Shown: positions 10,305 through 20,228 of the stretch, piece after piece
How positions within the stretch are numbered: the first letter of the stretch is position 1
Layout: each line of letters starts with the position of its first letter
NCBI RefSeq assembly: GCF_011057975.1
Contig: NZ_CP049109.1
Location: 2,449,001-2,513,000 of the forward strand
Reading direction: 5' to 3'
DNA: 64,000 nucleotides
Origin: Sphingosinithalassobacter tenebrarum
GTDB lineage: Bacteria > Pseudomonadota > Alphaproteobacteria > Sphingomonadales > Sphingomonadaceae
The notes under the pieces: generated by a model
The model's database searches: none
Seen by the model: only the letters and a program-made list of their open reading frames with translations
Told to the model about the DNA's origin: nothing
Made by a program: the position numbers and the translations under genes

Positions 10305-11486
10305 ATGCGCCTGTTCGCCATGCTGGTCGCGGCAAGCACCGCGATCTTCGCCCCCGCCGCCTCGGCCGACCCCGAAATCCCGGTTGTCAGCGAGCGATTC
10401 CGTGAGGATGTGCCGATCCCGACCTTTCGCGCGGATGTCGGCTGGCCGAAGCTGCCCGATGACGTGATCCTGGGTCAGATGCCCGGCATCGCGGTAGATC
10501 GCGAGGACCATATCTGGGTGATCCACCGCCCCAATTCGCTGACTCCGCTCGAAGCCGGACTGGCGCAGGAGCCGCCGACCGCCGTATCCTGCTGCCGCCC
10601 GGCGGCGCATGTCCTGCGGTTCGATGCGACGGGCAATCTGGTGGCGAGCTGGGGCGGACCCGAACACGCACCGACGATCGACGGCATCAATCAATGGCCC
10701 GCCAATGTCCACGGCATCTATATCGATAACGACATGACCGTCTGGATCGCCGGCAATGGCGATGGCGACCATGTCGCGCTCAATTTCACCAGCGACGGCA
10801 CATTCCTCCGCCAGATCGGCCGCCGCGAAGCGACCGGCGGCAATGACAGCGAAGCGCTGCTCGGGAACCCCGCGGATATCGCCGACAACGGCGCAAGCGT
10901 GCTGGTGGCGGACGGCTATATCAACAAGCGCATCGCGGCGTTCGACGCCGAAACGCTCGACTATCTGCGCGCCTGGGGCGCCTATGGCGGGACGCCCGAC
11001 GCGCCGGTGCGCGAAGGAACGTTCGATCAGAGCCAAGCGACCAGCACCGGCGACGGCGGCGCCAATCCCGAATCGACCAGCTTCGGTGACATCGTCCATT
11101 GCGTGGTGCGCGGGCCGGACGATGAAATCTATGTCTGCGATCGCCGCAACAATCGGCTCCAGCTCTTCCGCGAAACCGGCGACGGCATCGAATTTGTCCG
11201 CGACGTGGTGATCGCCCCCGAGACCGGCGGCCTGCGTACCGCTTCGGACGTCGCCTTCTCGCCCGACGGCGCCTATCTCTATGTCGCCGACATGATGAAC
11301 GCGAAGGTCTGGATCCTGCTGCGCGAAACGCATGAAGTGATCGGCAGCTTCGGACGGGTTGGCCGCTATCCGGGCCAGTTCTTCTGGCTGCACAGCGTCG
11401 ATGTCGACAGCGAAGGCAATGTCTATACCAGCGAAGTCGGCACCGGGCGGCGCATCCAGCGCTTCGTCTTCACCGGACTCGAATAG
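10305..11486 (+). CDS. Secreted NHL-repeat beta-propeller protein
   Basis: 393 residues with a clear signal peptide ([15 protein letters not shown], then APAASA cleavage), so it is exported to the periplasm. The mature part has NHL-like blades: [78 protein letters not shown] and [21 protein letters not shown]. This resembles the peptidylamidoglycolate-lyase-like six-bladed propellers, but I cannot assign a reaction. The next gene, a GMC oxidoreductase, follows after about 80 bases, so the two may work on related compounds. Confidence 0.8.
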   Translation: MRLFAMLVAASTAIFAPAASADPEIPVVSERFREDVPIPTFRADVGWPKLPDDVILGQMPGIAVDREDHIWVIHRPNSLTPLEAGLAQEPPTAVSCCRPAAHVLRFDATGNLVASWGGPEHAPTIDGINQWPANVHGIYIDNDMTVWIAGNGDGDHVALNFTSDGTFLRQIGRREATGGNDSEALLGNPADIADNGASVLVADGYINKRIAAFDAETLDYLRAWGAYGGTPDAPVREGTFDQSQATSTGDGGANPESTSFGDIVHCVVRGPDDEIYVCDRRNNRLQLFRETGDGIEFVRDVVIAPETGGLRTASDVAFSPDGAYLYVADMMNAKVWILLRETHEVIGSFGRVGRYPGQFFWLHSVDVDSEGNVYTSEVGTGRRIQRFVFTGLE

Positions 11487-11568
11487 CACGCACCCGCGAT
11501 ACCCGTCCGCAAGACTGGCATTCGCGTCGCGAACCCGGCAGAGGGGAAAACGGAGCGGGTGCAGGACC

Positions 11569-13182
11569 ATGAGCGAACCGGCCGGGGATTTCGGCAGCTA
11601 TGACTATATCGTCGTCGGGGGCGGCAGCGCCGGCTGCGTGCTCGCCAACCGGCTGAGCGAGGACCCGCGCAACCGCGTGCTGCTGATCGAAGCGGGCGGG
11701 CGCGACAATTATCACTGGATCCGCATCCCGGTCGGCTATCTCTATTGCATGGGCAATCCGCGCACCGACTGGTGCATGAAGACCGAGCCCGATGCGGGGC
11801 TCAACGGCCGCGCGCTCAACTATCCCCGCGGGCGGGTGCTTGGCGGCTGTTCGTCGATCAACGGCATGATCTACATGCGCGGACAGGCTGCCGATTATGA
11901 CGGCTGGGCGCAGGCCGGAAACAGCGGCTGGAGCTGGAACGACGTCCTCCCCTTTTTCCGCAAGTCCGAGGATCATTATCGCGGCGCCGACGAGCATCAT
12001 GGCGCGGGCGGTGAGTTGCGGATCGAGCAGCAGCGGCTGCGCTGGCAGATCCTCGAAGCGTTCCGCGCCGCCGCCGAACAATATGGCGTCCCCAAAATCG
12101 CAGACTTCAACACCGGCGACAATGAAGGCTCATCCTTCTTCGACGTGACGCAGCGCAAGGGATTTCGCTGGAGCACCGTCGACGCCTTCCTCCGCCCTGC
12201 CCTCCGCCGATCCAATCTGCGCGTCCAGACCAACGGCGTGGTCGAAGCCGTCACTTTCGACGGCAAGCGCGCAACGGGCGTGCGGCTGCGCGTCGGCAAG
12301 CGGCTGTGGGAAGCGCGCGCGAAGGGCGAGACGATCCTCGCGGCGGGTGCGGTCAACTCCCCCGCCATCCTGCAACGTTCGGGCATCGGCGATAGCGAAC
12401 GGCTCGCGAGCCTCGGCATCGGCTCGGTCCATCACTTGCCGGGCGTTGGCGAGAATCTCCAGGATCATCTCCAGATACGCTGCGCCTACAAGGTACACGG
12501 CGTGCCGACGCTCAACGGCCGCGCGGCGAACTGGGTCGGCAAGGGACTGATCGGCCTCGAATATCTCGCGCGCCGCACGGGACCGATGGCGATGGCGCCG
12601 AGCCAGCTCGGCATGTTCGTCCGCTCGCACGGACGGTTCGCGACGCCCAATCTGGAGTATCACGTTCAGCCGCTCAGCCTCGCGGCGTTCGGCGGCGCGC
12701 TCGACCCCTTCCCCGCCTTCACCGCCAGCGTGTGCAATCTGCGCCCGCAAAGCCGGGGCACCATCACCATCGACAGCGCCGACCCGTTGCTGCCGCCGCG
12801 CATCCGACCCAATTATCTCTCCGAAGCCGAAGACGTCCGCGTGGCGGTCGAAGCCGTGAAGGTAACGCGCGCGATCGCCGCACAGCCCGCTCTCGCCCGT
12901 TACCGCCCGGAGGAATTCCGCCCCGGCCCGGCGATGCAGACGGACGAAGAGATCGCCGCAAGCGTCGGCGATATCTCGACCACCATCTTCCATCCGGTCG
13001 GCACCGCCGCGATGGGCACGGGAGCGCGTGCGGTGGTCGATCCCGAGCTGCGCGTGCATGGCATCGGCGGCCTGCGCGTCGTCGACGCGTCGATCATGCC
13101 CACCATCACGTCCGGCAACACCAATGCACCGGTGATCATGATCGCCGAAAAGGCGGCGGCCATGATCCTGTCCGCGCAATAG
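11569..13182 (+). CDS. GMC family oxidoreductase (choline dehydrogenase-like)
   Basis: 537 residues, FAD-dependent alcohol dehydrogenase/oxidase of the glucose-methanol-choline family. The FAD-binding fingerprint is [17 protein letters not shown], the first GMC signature is [17 protein letters not shown], and the second is [15 protein letters not shown]. The catalytic His is in [10 protein letters not shown], and the C-terminal Asn in [16 protein letters not shown]. No signal peptide. Substrate not predictable; the sphingomonad paralogues act on long-chain, polyether or aromatic alcohols. The start ATG gives a short lead before the FAD loop. Confidence 0.9.
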   Translation: MSEPAGDFGSYDYIVVGGGSAGCVLANRLSEDPRNRVLLIEAGGRDNYHWIRIPVGYLYCMGNPRTDWCMKTEPDAGLNGRALNYPRGRVLGGCSSINGMIYMRGQAADYDGWAQAGNSGWSWNDVLPFFRKSEDHYRGADEHHGAGGELRIEQQRLRWQILEAFRAAAEQYGVPKIADFNTGDNEGSSFFDVTQRKGFRWSTVDAFLRPALRRSNLRVQTNGVVEAVTFDGKRATGVRLRVGKRLWEARAKGETILAAGAVNSPAILQRSGIGDSERLASLGIGSVHHLPGVGENLQDHLQIRCAYKVHGVPTLNGRAANWVGKGLIGLEYLARRTGPMAMAPSQLGMFVRSHGRFATPNLEYHVQPLSLAAFGGALDPFPAFTASVCNLRPQSRGTITIDSADPLLPPRIRPNYLSEAEDVRVAVEAVKVTRAIAAQPALARYRPEEFRPGPAMQTDEEIAASVGDISTTIFHPVGTAAMGTGARAVVDPELRVHGIGGLRVVDASIMPTITSGNTNAPVIMIAEKAAAMILSAQ

Positions 13183-13191
13183 CGCCGATCA

Positions 13192-13216
13192 CGGGCGGGC
13201 CCTTCGAACCCGCCCG
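13192..13216. terminator. Probable terminator between convergent genes
   Basis: An 8-base GC stem (CGGGCGGG with CCCGCCCG) and a 9-base loop lie in the 43 bases between the convergent stops of the GMC oxidoreductase and phosphatase genes. A short T-run follows on the plus strand. It may serve both directions. Confidence 0.5.
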
Positions 13217-13225
13217 GACTTTCGC

Positions 13226-14101
13226 CTATTCTGTATAGAGGTCGCGCAGCTTCTGAATGTCTGTCGGGGTCAGGCCCAGCTCCTGCTCGAAATAGCCCTC
13301 GACACTACCCGAACGCGCCTCGATTCCCGCGAAGCTCGCTTCGAGATAGTCGCGTTCGACACCCATCAGCGCCTGAATCACTTCCTCCGGCAGGCTGCGA
13401 TAAAATGCCGCTTCGGGGCCGTCCTGACCGGACAGGTCCGCGGGTTTGAAATACTGATTCGACAGCAGATAATCCTCGAACACCGTCTCGCGCGGGACGC
13501 CCAGCGCCGTCAGCAGCAGCGCCGCCGCGACACCCGTACGGTCCTTGCCCGCCGAACAGTTGAACGCCAGCGGCGCATTGCCCGCCAGCAGTTCGGCGAA
13601 CATCAGCTTATACTGGTCGGCAAACTGATAGGGCAGTTCGGCATAGGTTTCGGCGAAGGCTTCGCGCGCCTTCTCGCCGGTCACGTCGGGGCCGGTCAGC
13701 ATGCCGACGATCGGCCCCATATCCATCGCATAGTCCTTGCTGTGGACGCGCGGCGCACCCTCTTCCGGCCAGGCGACCGGCGCCTTGGTCCGCTCGCGAT
13801 TGTCGCGGAAATCGCTGACAACGACGATGCCGCGACGGCGCAGCTCAGCGAAGTCGGACGAAGTGAGCTTGTCCATCGCCCCCGAGCGATAGAGCATACC
13901 CCACTTCACTGTCCGCCCGTCCTGCGTTTCATAGCCGCCAAGGTCGCGGAAATTCTGGCCGCCCTCCAGCGGAACGACGCGTTGATGCTGCGCCGGCGCA
14001 TCCTGCGCCATCGCGACCGGCGTGGTGGCGATCAGGCCGGTCGCCGGCGCCGCGAGTGCCAGAGCGACAAGCGCCCTGGCGATCGGGTTTCCAAATTTCA
14101 T
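13226..14101 (-). CDS. Exported tyrosine/phosphoinositide-type phosphatase
   Basis: 291 residues with a signal peptide (residues 1-33, ending VAMAQ). The mature protein is of the Y_phosphatase3 / MptpB-like family: LEGGQNFRDLGGY, LYRSGAMDKLT, and the CX5R active site FNCSAGKDRTG. It probably removes phosphate from phosphotyrosine, phosphoinositide or inositol-like substrates in the periplasm. It lies 13 bases downstream of a TonB-dependent receptor on the same strand, so the pair likely forms one operon: uptake of a phosphorylated ligand and its dephosphorylation is a reasonable inference. Confidence 0.88.
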   Translation of the reverse strand: MKFGNPIARALVALALAAPATGLIATTPVAMAQDAPAQHQRVVPLEGGQNFRDLGGYETQDGRTVKWGMLYRSGAMDKLTSSDFAELRRRGIVVVSDFRDNRERTKAPVAWPEEGAPRVHSKDYAMDMGPIVGMLTGPDVTGEKAREAFAETYAELPYQFADQYKLMFAELLAGNAPLAFNCSAGKDRTGVAAALLLTALGVPRETVFEDYLLSNQYFKPADLSGQDGPEAAFYRSLPEEVIQALMGVERDYLEASFAGIEARSGSVEGYFEQELGLTPTDIQKLRDLYTE

Positions 14102-14114
14102 ATTCTGCCTCTCC

Positions 14115-16736
14115 TCAATAATTCACGCGCACGCCGAACAGGAAGCGGCGGCCGATCTGTTCCACTTCGCTGGGCCGATCGACACTGCCTTCGTAAGCGA
14201 CGTAGGTTTCGTCCGTCAGATTGTTGAGATCGGCGAACAGCGTGAAGTTCGGCGTCAGTGCGTAACGCAGCGCGACGTCGAGATTGCCGTAGCCCTTGCG
14301 ATATTCGTCGCCGCCCGAACCCAGGCCGAGCCCGCCGAGCGTATCGGGCCAGTCGTCGCGCCACTGATAGCTGACGCGCGCCGAGATGCCGTACTTCTCA
14401 TAGAAGAGCGATGCATTGACCACCGTCTTCGACGTGCCCGGGAACGGCACGTCCTGACGCGAGGGCGTATCGAAGCTGCCGTCGAGAAGCGCGATATTGC
14501 CCTGGAAACCGAAGCCCGAAAGCGCGCCGGGAAGGAAATCCCATTGCTGGAGATAGGAAAGCTCGACGCCGTAGAGCTTGCCGTTACTGCCGTTGAAGCT
14601 CGACACGAAACGATAGCCGGTGCGATCGATCCCGGGGCTGTCATACGTATCGTCGGTGATCACGTCCTGGCTGTCGTACAGGACATTGTCGACCCAGCGA
14701 TAAAAGCCGCTGATCGAGATCACGCCCGCGCCGGAGAGATAATATTCGAGCGACGCGTCGGTGCCCCAGGTATATTCCGGGCGAAGCAGCGGATTGCCGC
14801 CGCTCACCGTACCCGGCGTGGTCACGTCGCTGATCGAGGCGCCGGTGCGGATCTGGCCGAAACTCGGGCGCGCCGTGCCGCGCTGACCCGAAATGCGGAA
14901 CACCAGATCCTGCGTCAGATCGAATTTGGCATTAACCGACGGGAAGATGTCAGTCGCGGTGAAATCCACCGAGAGCGGCGCCGGTACGCCGCTGTCGTCG
15001 ACGATGAAGCCGTGGCTGGTGCGGGCGTAATGCTCGACCCGTGCACCCGCGACGACCTGTCCGGTGCCGAATTCCCACTTCGCCATCGCATAGCCGGCAA
15101 GCAATTGCTCTTCGATGTCATAGAGATTGACCGCAGGCACGTTATCCGCCGGATCGTACAGGCCGGCGGCCTCAAGCGCGACAAGGCCGTTCTCGAAATC
15201 GGTGCGGAATCCCTTGTTGTCGAGATAGGTCAGGTCGAAGCCGCGCGGAAAATTCGATTCCCAGGCTTCGCCGGTGACATAGTCGGCCGGGTTGATCGTC
15301 ATGCCGACCGCCGGGAGATAGGCCGTCAGAAGCACGGCATTGCTCTGCGCGATCGTGTTGCCGCTGATCGCCCGGTCGTCATACTGGACACCGGCCTTCA
15401 CCGTGACGGCTTCGAACTCGCGGACGAAGTCTGCCTTGGCGACATAGCTGTCCGAAAAGGTATCGCTCACGATCGGCAGGCCGATGACGAAATCGAATGC
15501 GCTTTGATCGAGCGCGGTCAGTGCCGTTCCGCGCGCATAGCTGCCCGGCGTGGCGCCCGGGACCGTCGTGTAAAGCTGGGCGATCGGGAAATTCGGATCG
15601 GACAGGTCATAGGTCATCGACGGGCGCAGCAGCGGATTGAACTGCTGGTTTTCGAGGATCAGCGGCAGATAGGTGGTGTTCTCGGTGCGCGTATAGTTGA
15701 GGCGCAGCTTCGCCCGCCAGTCATCGCCTTCGACGTCGCCGCCGATCGTCGCGATATAGTTGCGCGTGCGATACTCACCATATTCGGCCGTCGAGCGAAC
15801 CGGAACGCCGATCAGGTCGCCGCCGGTCGGCGTGCGTGTTCCGCCCAGCGCATTGGCGAGCTGGAAGGTGTACATGTTGCGCTCTTCGTCGTCGCTGAAA
15901 TCGGAATAGACGAAGTTGGCGAACACCCGCGACTGCGTATCCGGGTGCCACTCCACACCCGCGGTCGCGCCGTTATTCTCGCGCACCAGCTTGTAGCTGC
16001 GCACGTCATAGCTATCGAGCAGATCGCCAGTATAGCCGAATTCGCGATTGTCGGTGGTCTGATGGCGGCGATAGTGCGAGCCGCCGATCACGAAGCCGAT
16101 GCTGTCGTTCGACCAGGAGAGCCGCGCCGATCCCTGACGCTGCTCGCCGCCGCCCAGTTCCATCCAGCCATAGCCGAGGTCCGCCTGCACGGCGAGGCCG
16201 CTCTGTTCGAACGGCGAATAGGTCCGCAGGTCGATCTGCGCGACAACCGCTTCAGCGGGAAGATCCGGGGTGAGCGACTTGTTCACCGCGATCGAATCGA
16301 GAATGACCGCCGGCACCGCATCGAACCGGAAGGCGCGCGTATTGCCGCCTTCGTCGACGCCGATCACCGGCACACCGTCGAACGACACGCTGGTCCAGCG
16401 ATTGGGCGCGCCGCGGACCTGGATATAGCGTTCCTGCCCCTGGTCGCGCTGCACCGCCACGGCGGGAAGCCGCGCCAGCGCCGCCGCCGAATTCTGGTCC
16501 GGGAAACGGCCGACCGTGTCCGACGCGATGATGTTCACGAGATTGTCGGCATTGCGCTGCTGCTCGAGCGCGGCTTCCTGGGCATCGAGGATCGGTGCGA
16601 AGACAGTGATTTCCTCTCCCTCGATCGGTTCCGCCTCACTCTGCTGCGCCGATGCCGGCTGTGCGGCGATGGCGAGGAACAGGGCACTTCCAGCCAGCAA
16701 CCACTGGCGACTACGCTTGCTGCAATAGGTGTTCAC
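14115..16736 (-). CDS. TonB-dependent receptor (Xanthomonas/Caulobacter-type)
   Basis: 873 residues. GTG start at 16736 is preceded by GGGGGAAG and gives a signal peptide (SRQWLLAGSALFLAIAAQPA, cut after ASA). A plug domain follows (NIIASDTVGRFPDQNSAAAL, LPAVAVQRDQGQERYIQVRG), then a long beta-barrel ending FLFGVRVNY with a terminal aromatic. The plug sequence is that of the sphingomonad/Caulobacter TonB receptor subfamily used for carbohydrates or other organic nutrients rather than siderophores. The ligand is unknown. It is divergent from the two-headed TetR gene and followed by an exported phosphatase. Confidence 0.9.
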   Translation of the reverse strand: MNTYCSKRSRQWLLAGSALFLAIAAQPASAQQSEAEPIEGEEITVFAPILDAQEAALEQQRNADNLVNIIASDTVGRFPDQNSAAALARLPAVAVQRDQGQERYIQVRGAPNRWTSVSFDGVPVIGVDEGGNTRAFRFDAVPAVILDSIAVNKSLTPDLPAEAVVAQIDLRTYSPFEQSGLAVQADLGYGWMELGGGEQRQGSARLSWSNDSIGFVIGGSHYRRHQTTDNREFGYTGDLLDSYDVRSYKLVRENNGATAGVEWHPDTQSRVFANFVYSDFSDDEERNMYTFQLANALGGTRTPTGGDLIGVPVRSTAEYGEYRTRNYIATIGGDVEGDDWRAKLRLNYTRTENTTYLPLILENQQFNPLLRPSMTYDLSDPNFPIAQLYTTVPGATPGSYARGTALTALDQSAFDFVIGLPIVSDTFSDSYVAKADFVREFEAVTVKAGVQYDDRAISGNTIAQSNAVLLTAYLPAVGMTINPADYVTGEAWESNFPRGFDLTYLDNKGFRTDFENGLVALEAAGLYDPADNVPAVNLYDIEEQLLAGYAMAKWEFGTGQVVAGARVEHYARTSHGFIVDDSGVPAPLSVDFTATDIFPSVNAKFDLTQDLVFRISGQRGTARPSFGQIRTGASISDVTTPGTVSGGNPLLRPEYTWGTDASLEYYLSGAGVISISGFYRWVDNVLYDSQDVITDDTYDSPGIDRTGYRFVSSFNGSNGKLYGVELSYLQQWDFLPGALSGFGFQGNIALLDGSFDTPSRQDVPFPGTSKTVVNASLFYEKYGISARVSYQWRDDWPDTLGGLGLGSGGDEYRKGYGNLDVALRYALTPNFTLFADLNNLTDETYVAYEGSVDRPSEVEQIGRRFLFGVRVNY

Positions 16737-16770
16737 AATCTTCCCCCGACAATGAGTCGGCGGCCAATTA

Positions 16771-16808
16771 GAACGATTGTATGTCAGCTGAAGAACAGTT
16801 GTATTGCA
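16771..16808. promoter_or_regulatory. Direct repeat, candidate operator between receptor and TetR gene
   Basis: Two copies of GAACnnTTGTATnnCA (16771-16786 and 16793-16808) match at 12 of 16 positions and are spaced 22 bases, two helical turns, apart. They lie about 35-75 bases upstream of the receptor GTG start, within the 200-base divergent spacer. A direct rather than inverted repeat would fit a regulator with two DNA-binding domains in one chain. No experimental support; the match could be chance. Confidence 0.35.
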
Positions 16809-16936
16809 TCGGCGCGTCGTATCAAGGTCGAAATTGTGACTGTTGCCCCCGGATCGGCGCTGCGCCATGAGTCCTCGAGTGGAGAGGATCGGGAAAACCC
16901 GCCAGCGGCCGAGACATAGCCGGACAGCGGGAGCCG

Positions 16937-18157
16937 ATGACGCCTGAAGGATTGCGCTGCATGCAACTGGCCAATGAAGACGCGCTGGCAAAAAATGATC
17001 GCCTGGTCGGGGCGATGATCGACTCGCTGGAAACGGAAGGCCATGCCGCCGTTTCCGCACGCTCGCTTGCACTGACGGCGGGAACCCCCGTCTCGAGCAT
17101 CTACTATCACTTCGGAAATCTGGAACAGTTGTCGCACGCCACGTTCCGTGAAATTCTCGCGCGCACCGCCCGCTGGATGCAGGATCAGCTGACGCAGCTT
17201 CCGATCAAGAACGCCGATCCGCGCGCGCTGGCCCCGGTGATGGCCGCCGTGATCGACGATTGGTGCACCGACCAGCGCGCACTCGCCTTTGGCTGGCGCG
17301 AATGCCAGCTGCTCGCCGGACGCAATCCGGCCTATCTGATCTACTGCCGCGAATGGACCGAGCTCTGGTCGCATTTCTGGAGGGATATCTGCGCGCGGTG
17401 CGGGATGGCGGATGCCGGCACGCTGACTGCGCAATATTGCGAGGGTGAGAGCCTGTTACACCTCATCCGCTGGCGGCGCGCGATCGATCGCGCCTGTCTG
17501 ACCGAAAGCTGCGAAGGCTGGGTTCGCTGGATGCACGGCTCGCTTGCCGCCGAAGGCCCCTGGCGGCGTTTCGCACGCGAGGAGGCCGAGCGCACCCGCC
17601 CCCAAACGCAGCCTCTCGACGCAGCCGGCGAAGCAATCGCATACGCCGCGGCGGACCTGGTGGCCGAAGGCGGACTTGGCAATCTGACGCACCGCGCCGT
17701 GGCCGCGCGCGCCGATGTGACGCTCGGGTTCGTCTCCTACAAGTTTCGCACGCGCGATGCGCTGCTCCGCGCCGCCTTCGATGCCATTTACCGCCGCGTT
17801 GTGCCGCCTGAATCTTCAACTGCCTGGCAGCCTCACCAGGCCGGCCTCTGGTCCGACCAGCCGCATGATGGTGAGGCCCCCGAACCGATGCTGCGCGCGA
17901 TTGATGACATGATCGTCGCGGCGGCGCGCGATTCGAACCTGGCCATCTTCGCCAGCCAGCTACGCTATTTGCGCGGCCAGACGAGCGGACGGGTCCTGGC
18001 GGCGAAACTGGAACGCCCGGTCTCCCCGCTCGACGCCGCGCTGTTTTCCTCGCTGGGCATGGGGCAGGCACGCGCGCTGATCGGCACCAGCGCGGCAGAG
18101 CAATATCGCACGCGGGAGGAAAATCTCGACATCATCCTCGAACGGATCGGCGGCTGA
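16937..18157 (+). CDS. Tandem (two-headed) TetR family regulator
   Basis: 406 residues, about twice the normal TetR length. It contains two TetR-type helix-turn-helix domains: residues about 23-65 (MIDSLETEGHAAVSARSLA, then TPVSSIYYHFGNLEQL) and about 215-262 (AIAYAAADLVAEGGLGNLTH, then VTLGFVSYKFRTRDAL). Each is followed by a helical ligand-binding-like region. It is a fused duplicate that could act as an internal dimer. The start ATG has GGGAG six bases upstream. It is divergent from the TonB receptor/phosphatase operon, which it probably controls, and convergent with dnaB. Confidence 0.85.
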   Translation: MTPEGLRCMQLANEDALAKNDRLVGAMIDSLETEGHAAVSARSLALTAGTPVSSIYYHFGNLEQLSHATFREILARTARWMQDQLTQLPIKNADPRALAPVMAAVIDDWCTDQRALAFGWRECQLLAGRNPAYLIYCREWTELWSHFWRDICARCGMADAGTLTAQYCEGESLLHLIRWRRAIDRACLTESCEGWVRWMHGSLAAEGPWRRFAREEAERTRPQTQPLDAAGEAIAYAAADLVAEGGLGNLTHRAVAARADVTLGFVSYKFRTRDALLRAAFDAIYRRVVPPESSTAWQPHQAGLWSDQPHDGEAPEPMLRAIDDMIVAAARDSNLAIFASQLRYLRGQTSGRVLAAKLERPVSPLDAALFSSLGMGQARALIGTSAAEQYRTREENLDIILERIGG

Positions 18158-18163
18158 TCGGGC

Positions 18164-19657
18164 TCAATAGCCGTCGGGCACCATATCGCTGAACTTGGTG
18201 TACTGACGGTCGAAACGCAGATCGACTGCGCCGGTCGCGCCGTGGCGTTGCTTGGCCACGATCACCGTCGCCTTGTTGGCGACGCGCAGCTGTTCGTCCT
18301 GCCATGCCTGATATTTGGTGATTTCGTCCGCGCTCGAATTGCCGTCGGGCGCGCGCGGCATCTTGAAATCGTGATAATATTCCTCGCGATAGATGAAGAG
18401 GACGATGTCAGCGTCCTGCTCGATCGATCCCGATTCGCGAAGGTCGGCCAGCTGCGGGCGCTTGTCCTCGCGGCTTTCCACCGCACGGCTGAGCTGCGAG
18501 AGCGCCACCACCGGCACGTCGAGTTCCTTGGCAAGCGTCTTGAGCCCGCGGCTGATTTCGGAGATTTCCTGAACGCGGTTCTCACCCGAATGGCGGCCGC
18601 TGCCCTGCAGAAGCTGCAGATAGTCGACGATGATCATGCCGATCTTGTGCTGGCGTTTCATCCGCCGCGCGCGGGTACGCAACGCCGCGATGGTGAGGCC
18701 CGGCGTATCATCGATGAAATAGGGCAGTTTTTCGAGATCCGCGGCGGCGCGCGCGAAGCGCTGAAACTCGCTGGGGTTGATGTTGCCCGTACGCAGCTTG
18801 TCCGAAGGGATCTGCGACTGTTCGGAAAGGATACGGCCGGCGAGCTGGTCGGCCGACATTTCGAGGCTGAAGAACGCCGTCGGCGCGCCGATCGTCTTGT
18901 CCTCGGCAATCCCGGCTTCCATGTCGTCCATCCAGCGCTTGGCCGCGTTGAATGCGATGTTCGAAGCAAGCGAGCTCTTCCCCATCGCCGGGCGGGCAGC
19001 GAGGATGATCAGGTCCGACCGGTTGAACCCGCCCATCATCGCGTTGAGATCGGCAAAACCCGTGGTGATCCCGGAAACGCTGCCGCCCGAATTCATTGCG
19101 CGTTCGGTGTTGCGCACCGCCATCGCGGCCGAGCGCGTAAAGCTCTTCGCCCCGCCCTCGGTCTCGCCCTTTTCGGCGACTTCATAAAGCCGCAATTCGG
19201 CGTCTTCGATCTGCTTGGACGGATTGATGTCCTCGCTGGTGTCGAGCGCCGATTCGACCATATCGCGCCCCACCGTCACCAGCGCGCGAAGCATGGCGAG
19301 ATCATAAATCTGGTCGGCGAATGCCTTGGCACCGATCAGGCTCGCCGGATTGGCGGTAAGCTGCGCCAGATAGGCGGTGCCGCCGACCTGTTTCAGCCCC
19401 TCGTCCGCAGCGAATAACGGGCGCAGCGTCACCGGATTGGCGAGCCGGTTGTCACCCACCAGCATCACGATCTGCTCGAAAATCCGCCCGTGCAGCGGCT
19501 CGTAGAAATGCTCGGGCCGGATGCGCTGCATCACATCCTCTGCGACTCGGTTATCGATCATCATCGCGCCCAGCAGCGCGGCTTCCGCCTCGACATTCTG
19601 GGGCAGCGTCGTGCCGTCCTCGGCATCCGCCGTGGGCAGTGGGATGGGTTGTGCCAT
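18164..19657 (-). CDS. dnaB: Replicative DNA helicase DnaB
   Basis: 497 residues. The N-terminal primase-interaction domain (PQNVEAEAALLGAMM) is followed by a RecA-like helicase core with Walker A ARPAMGKSS, FSLEMSADQL, Walker B MIIVDYLQLLQG, and the glutamine-containing LSQLSRAVESREDKRPQLAD loop. The arginine finger region (VAKQRHGATG) is intact. Unwinds the replication fork with DnaG. The start at MAQPIPLPTADAEDG is preferred over the slightly longer frame because it fits the family N terminus. No intein or insertion seen. Confidence 0.97.
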   Translation of the reverse strand: MAQPIPLPTADAEDGTTLPQNVEAEAALLGAMMIDNRVAEDVMQRIRPEHFYEPLHGRIFEQIVMLVGDNRLANPVTLRPLFAADEGLKQVGGTAYLAQLTANPASLIGAKAFADQIYDLAMLRALVTVGRDMVESALDTSEDINPSKQIEDAELRLYEVAEKGETEGGAKSFTRSAAMAVRNTERAMNSGGSVSGITTGFADLNAMMGGFNRSDLIILAARPAMGKSSLASNIAFNAAKRWMDDMEAGIAEDKTIGAPTAFFSLEMSADQLAGRILSEQSQIPSDKLRTGNINPSEFQRFARAAADLEKLPYFIDDTPGLTIAALRTRARRMKRQHKIGMIIVDYLQLLQGSGRHSGENRVQEISEISRGLKTLAKELDVPVVALSQLSRAVESREDKRPQLADLRESGSIEQDADIVLFIYREEYYHDFKMPRAPDGNSSADEITKYQAWQDEQLRVANKATVIVAKQRHGATGAVDLRFDRQYTKFSDMVPDGY

Positions 19658-19714
19658 TGCGCCAGTCTCGCGCAATCATTGCCCGGCATCAATCCTCCGG
19701 GCTTGTGGAAAGCG

Positions 19715-20224
19715 ATGATTACCCCGATAGCTGCGCTGGACATGGCCGATACGCGCATCATCGAAGTCTCGCTCGACGAAGGGAGCATCATACGCCGCTC
19801 CGACGATATCGAGCAGGAGCGGCGCGTGGCCATTCGCGACCTGCTCGAGCATAATCACTTCGCCCCGCAGCGCGATCATGCCGACGGCTACAAGGGCCCC
19901 TACCGCATCCATCTGCGGGTCGAGGAAGGCCGGCTGGTGATCGATATCCTGCGCGACGACGGCAGCCATCTCGAAACGCATGTTCTCGGCCTTGCGCGCT
20001 TTCGCAGGCCGATTCGCGAATATTTCGCGATCTGCGATTCCTATTATCGCGCGCTGCGCGATGCCACGCCGCAGCAGATCGAGACCGTCGACATGGCACG
20101 GAGGGGCGTTCACAACGAAGCCTCGGAAATGCTCAAGGAGCGGCTGGAGAGCAAGATCGATGTCGATTTCGACACGGCCCGGCGGCTGTTCACGCTGATC
20201 TGCGTGCTTCACATCAAGGGCTGA
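19715..20224 (+). CDS. UPF0262 family protein
   Basis: 169 residues of the alphaproteobacterial UPF0262 family: RIIEVSLDEGSIIRRS, EQERRVAIRDLLEHNHF, LVIDILRDDGSHLETHVLGL, RFRRPIREYFAICDSYY and a C-terminal ARRLFTLICVLHIKG. No known function, no membrane segment. The chosen ATG has GGAAAG upstream; a second ATG nine codons later is possible but has no ribosome site. It is divergent from dnaB and only four bases before the next gene. Confidence 0.85.
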   Translation: MITPIAALDMADTRIIEVSLDEGSIIRRSDDIEQERRVAIRDLLEHNHFAPQRDHADGYKGPYRIHLRVEEGRLVIDILRDDGSHLETHVLGLARFRRPIREYFAICDSYYRALRDATPQQIETVDMARRGVHNEASEMLKERLESKIDVDFDTARRLFTLICVLHIKG

Positions 20225-20228
20225 GCCG

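Noticed and set aside
14022..16919. 965-codon open frame opposite the first TonB receptor
   Set aside because: The minus-strand receptor has clear signal peptide, plug and barrel; the plus frame is Arg/Val/Ile-rich noise typical of antisense reading.
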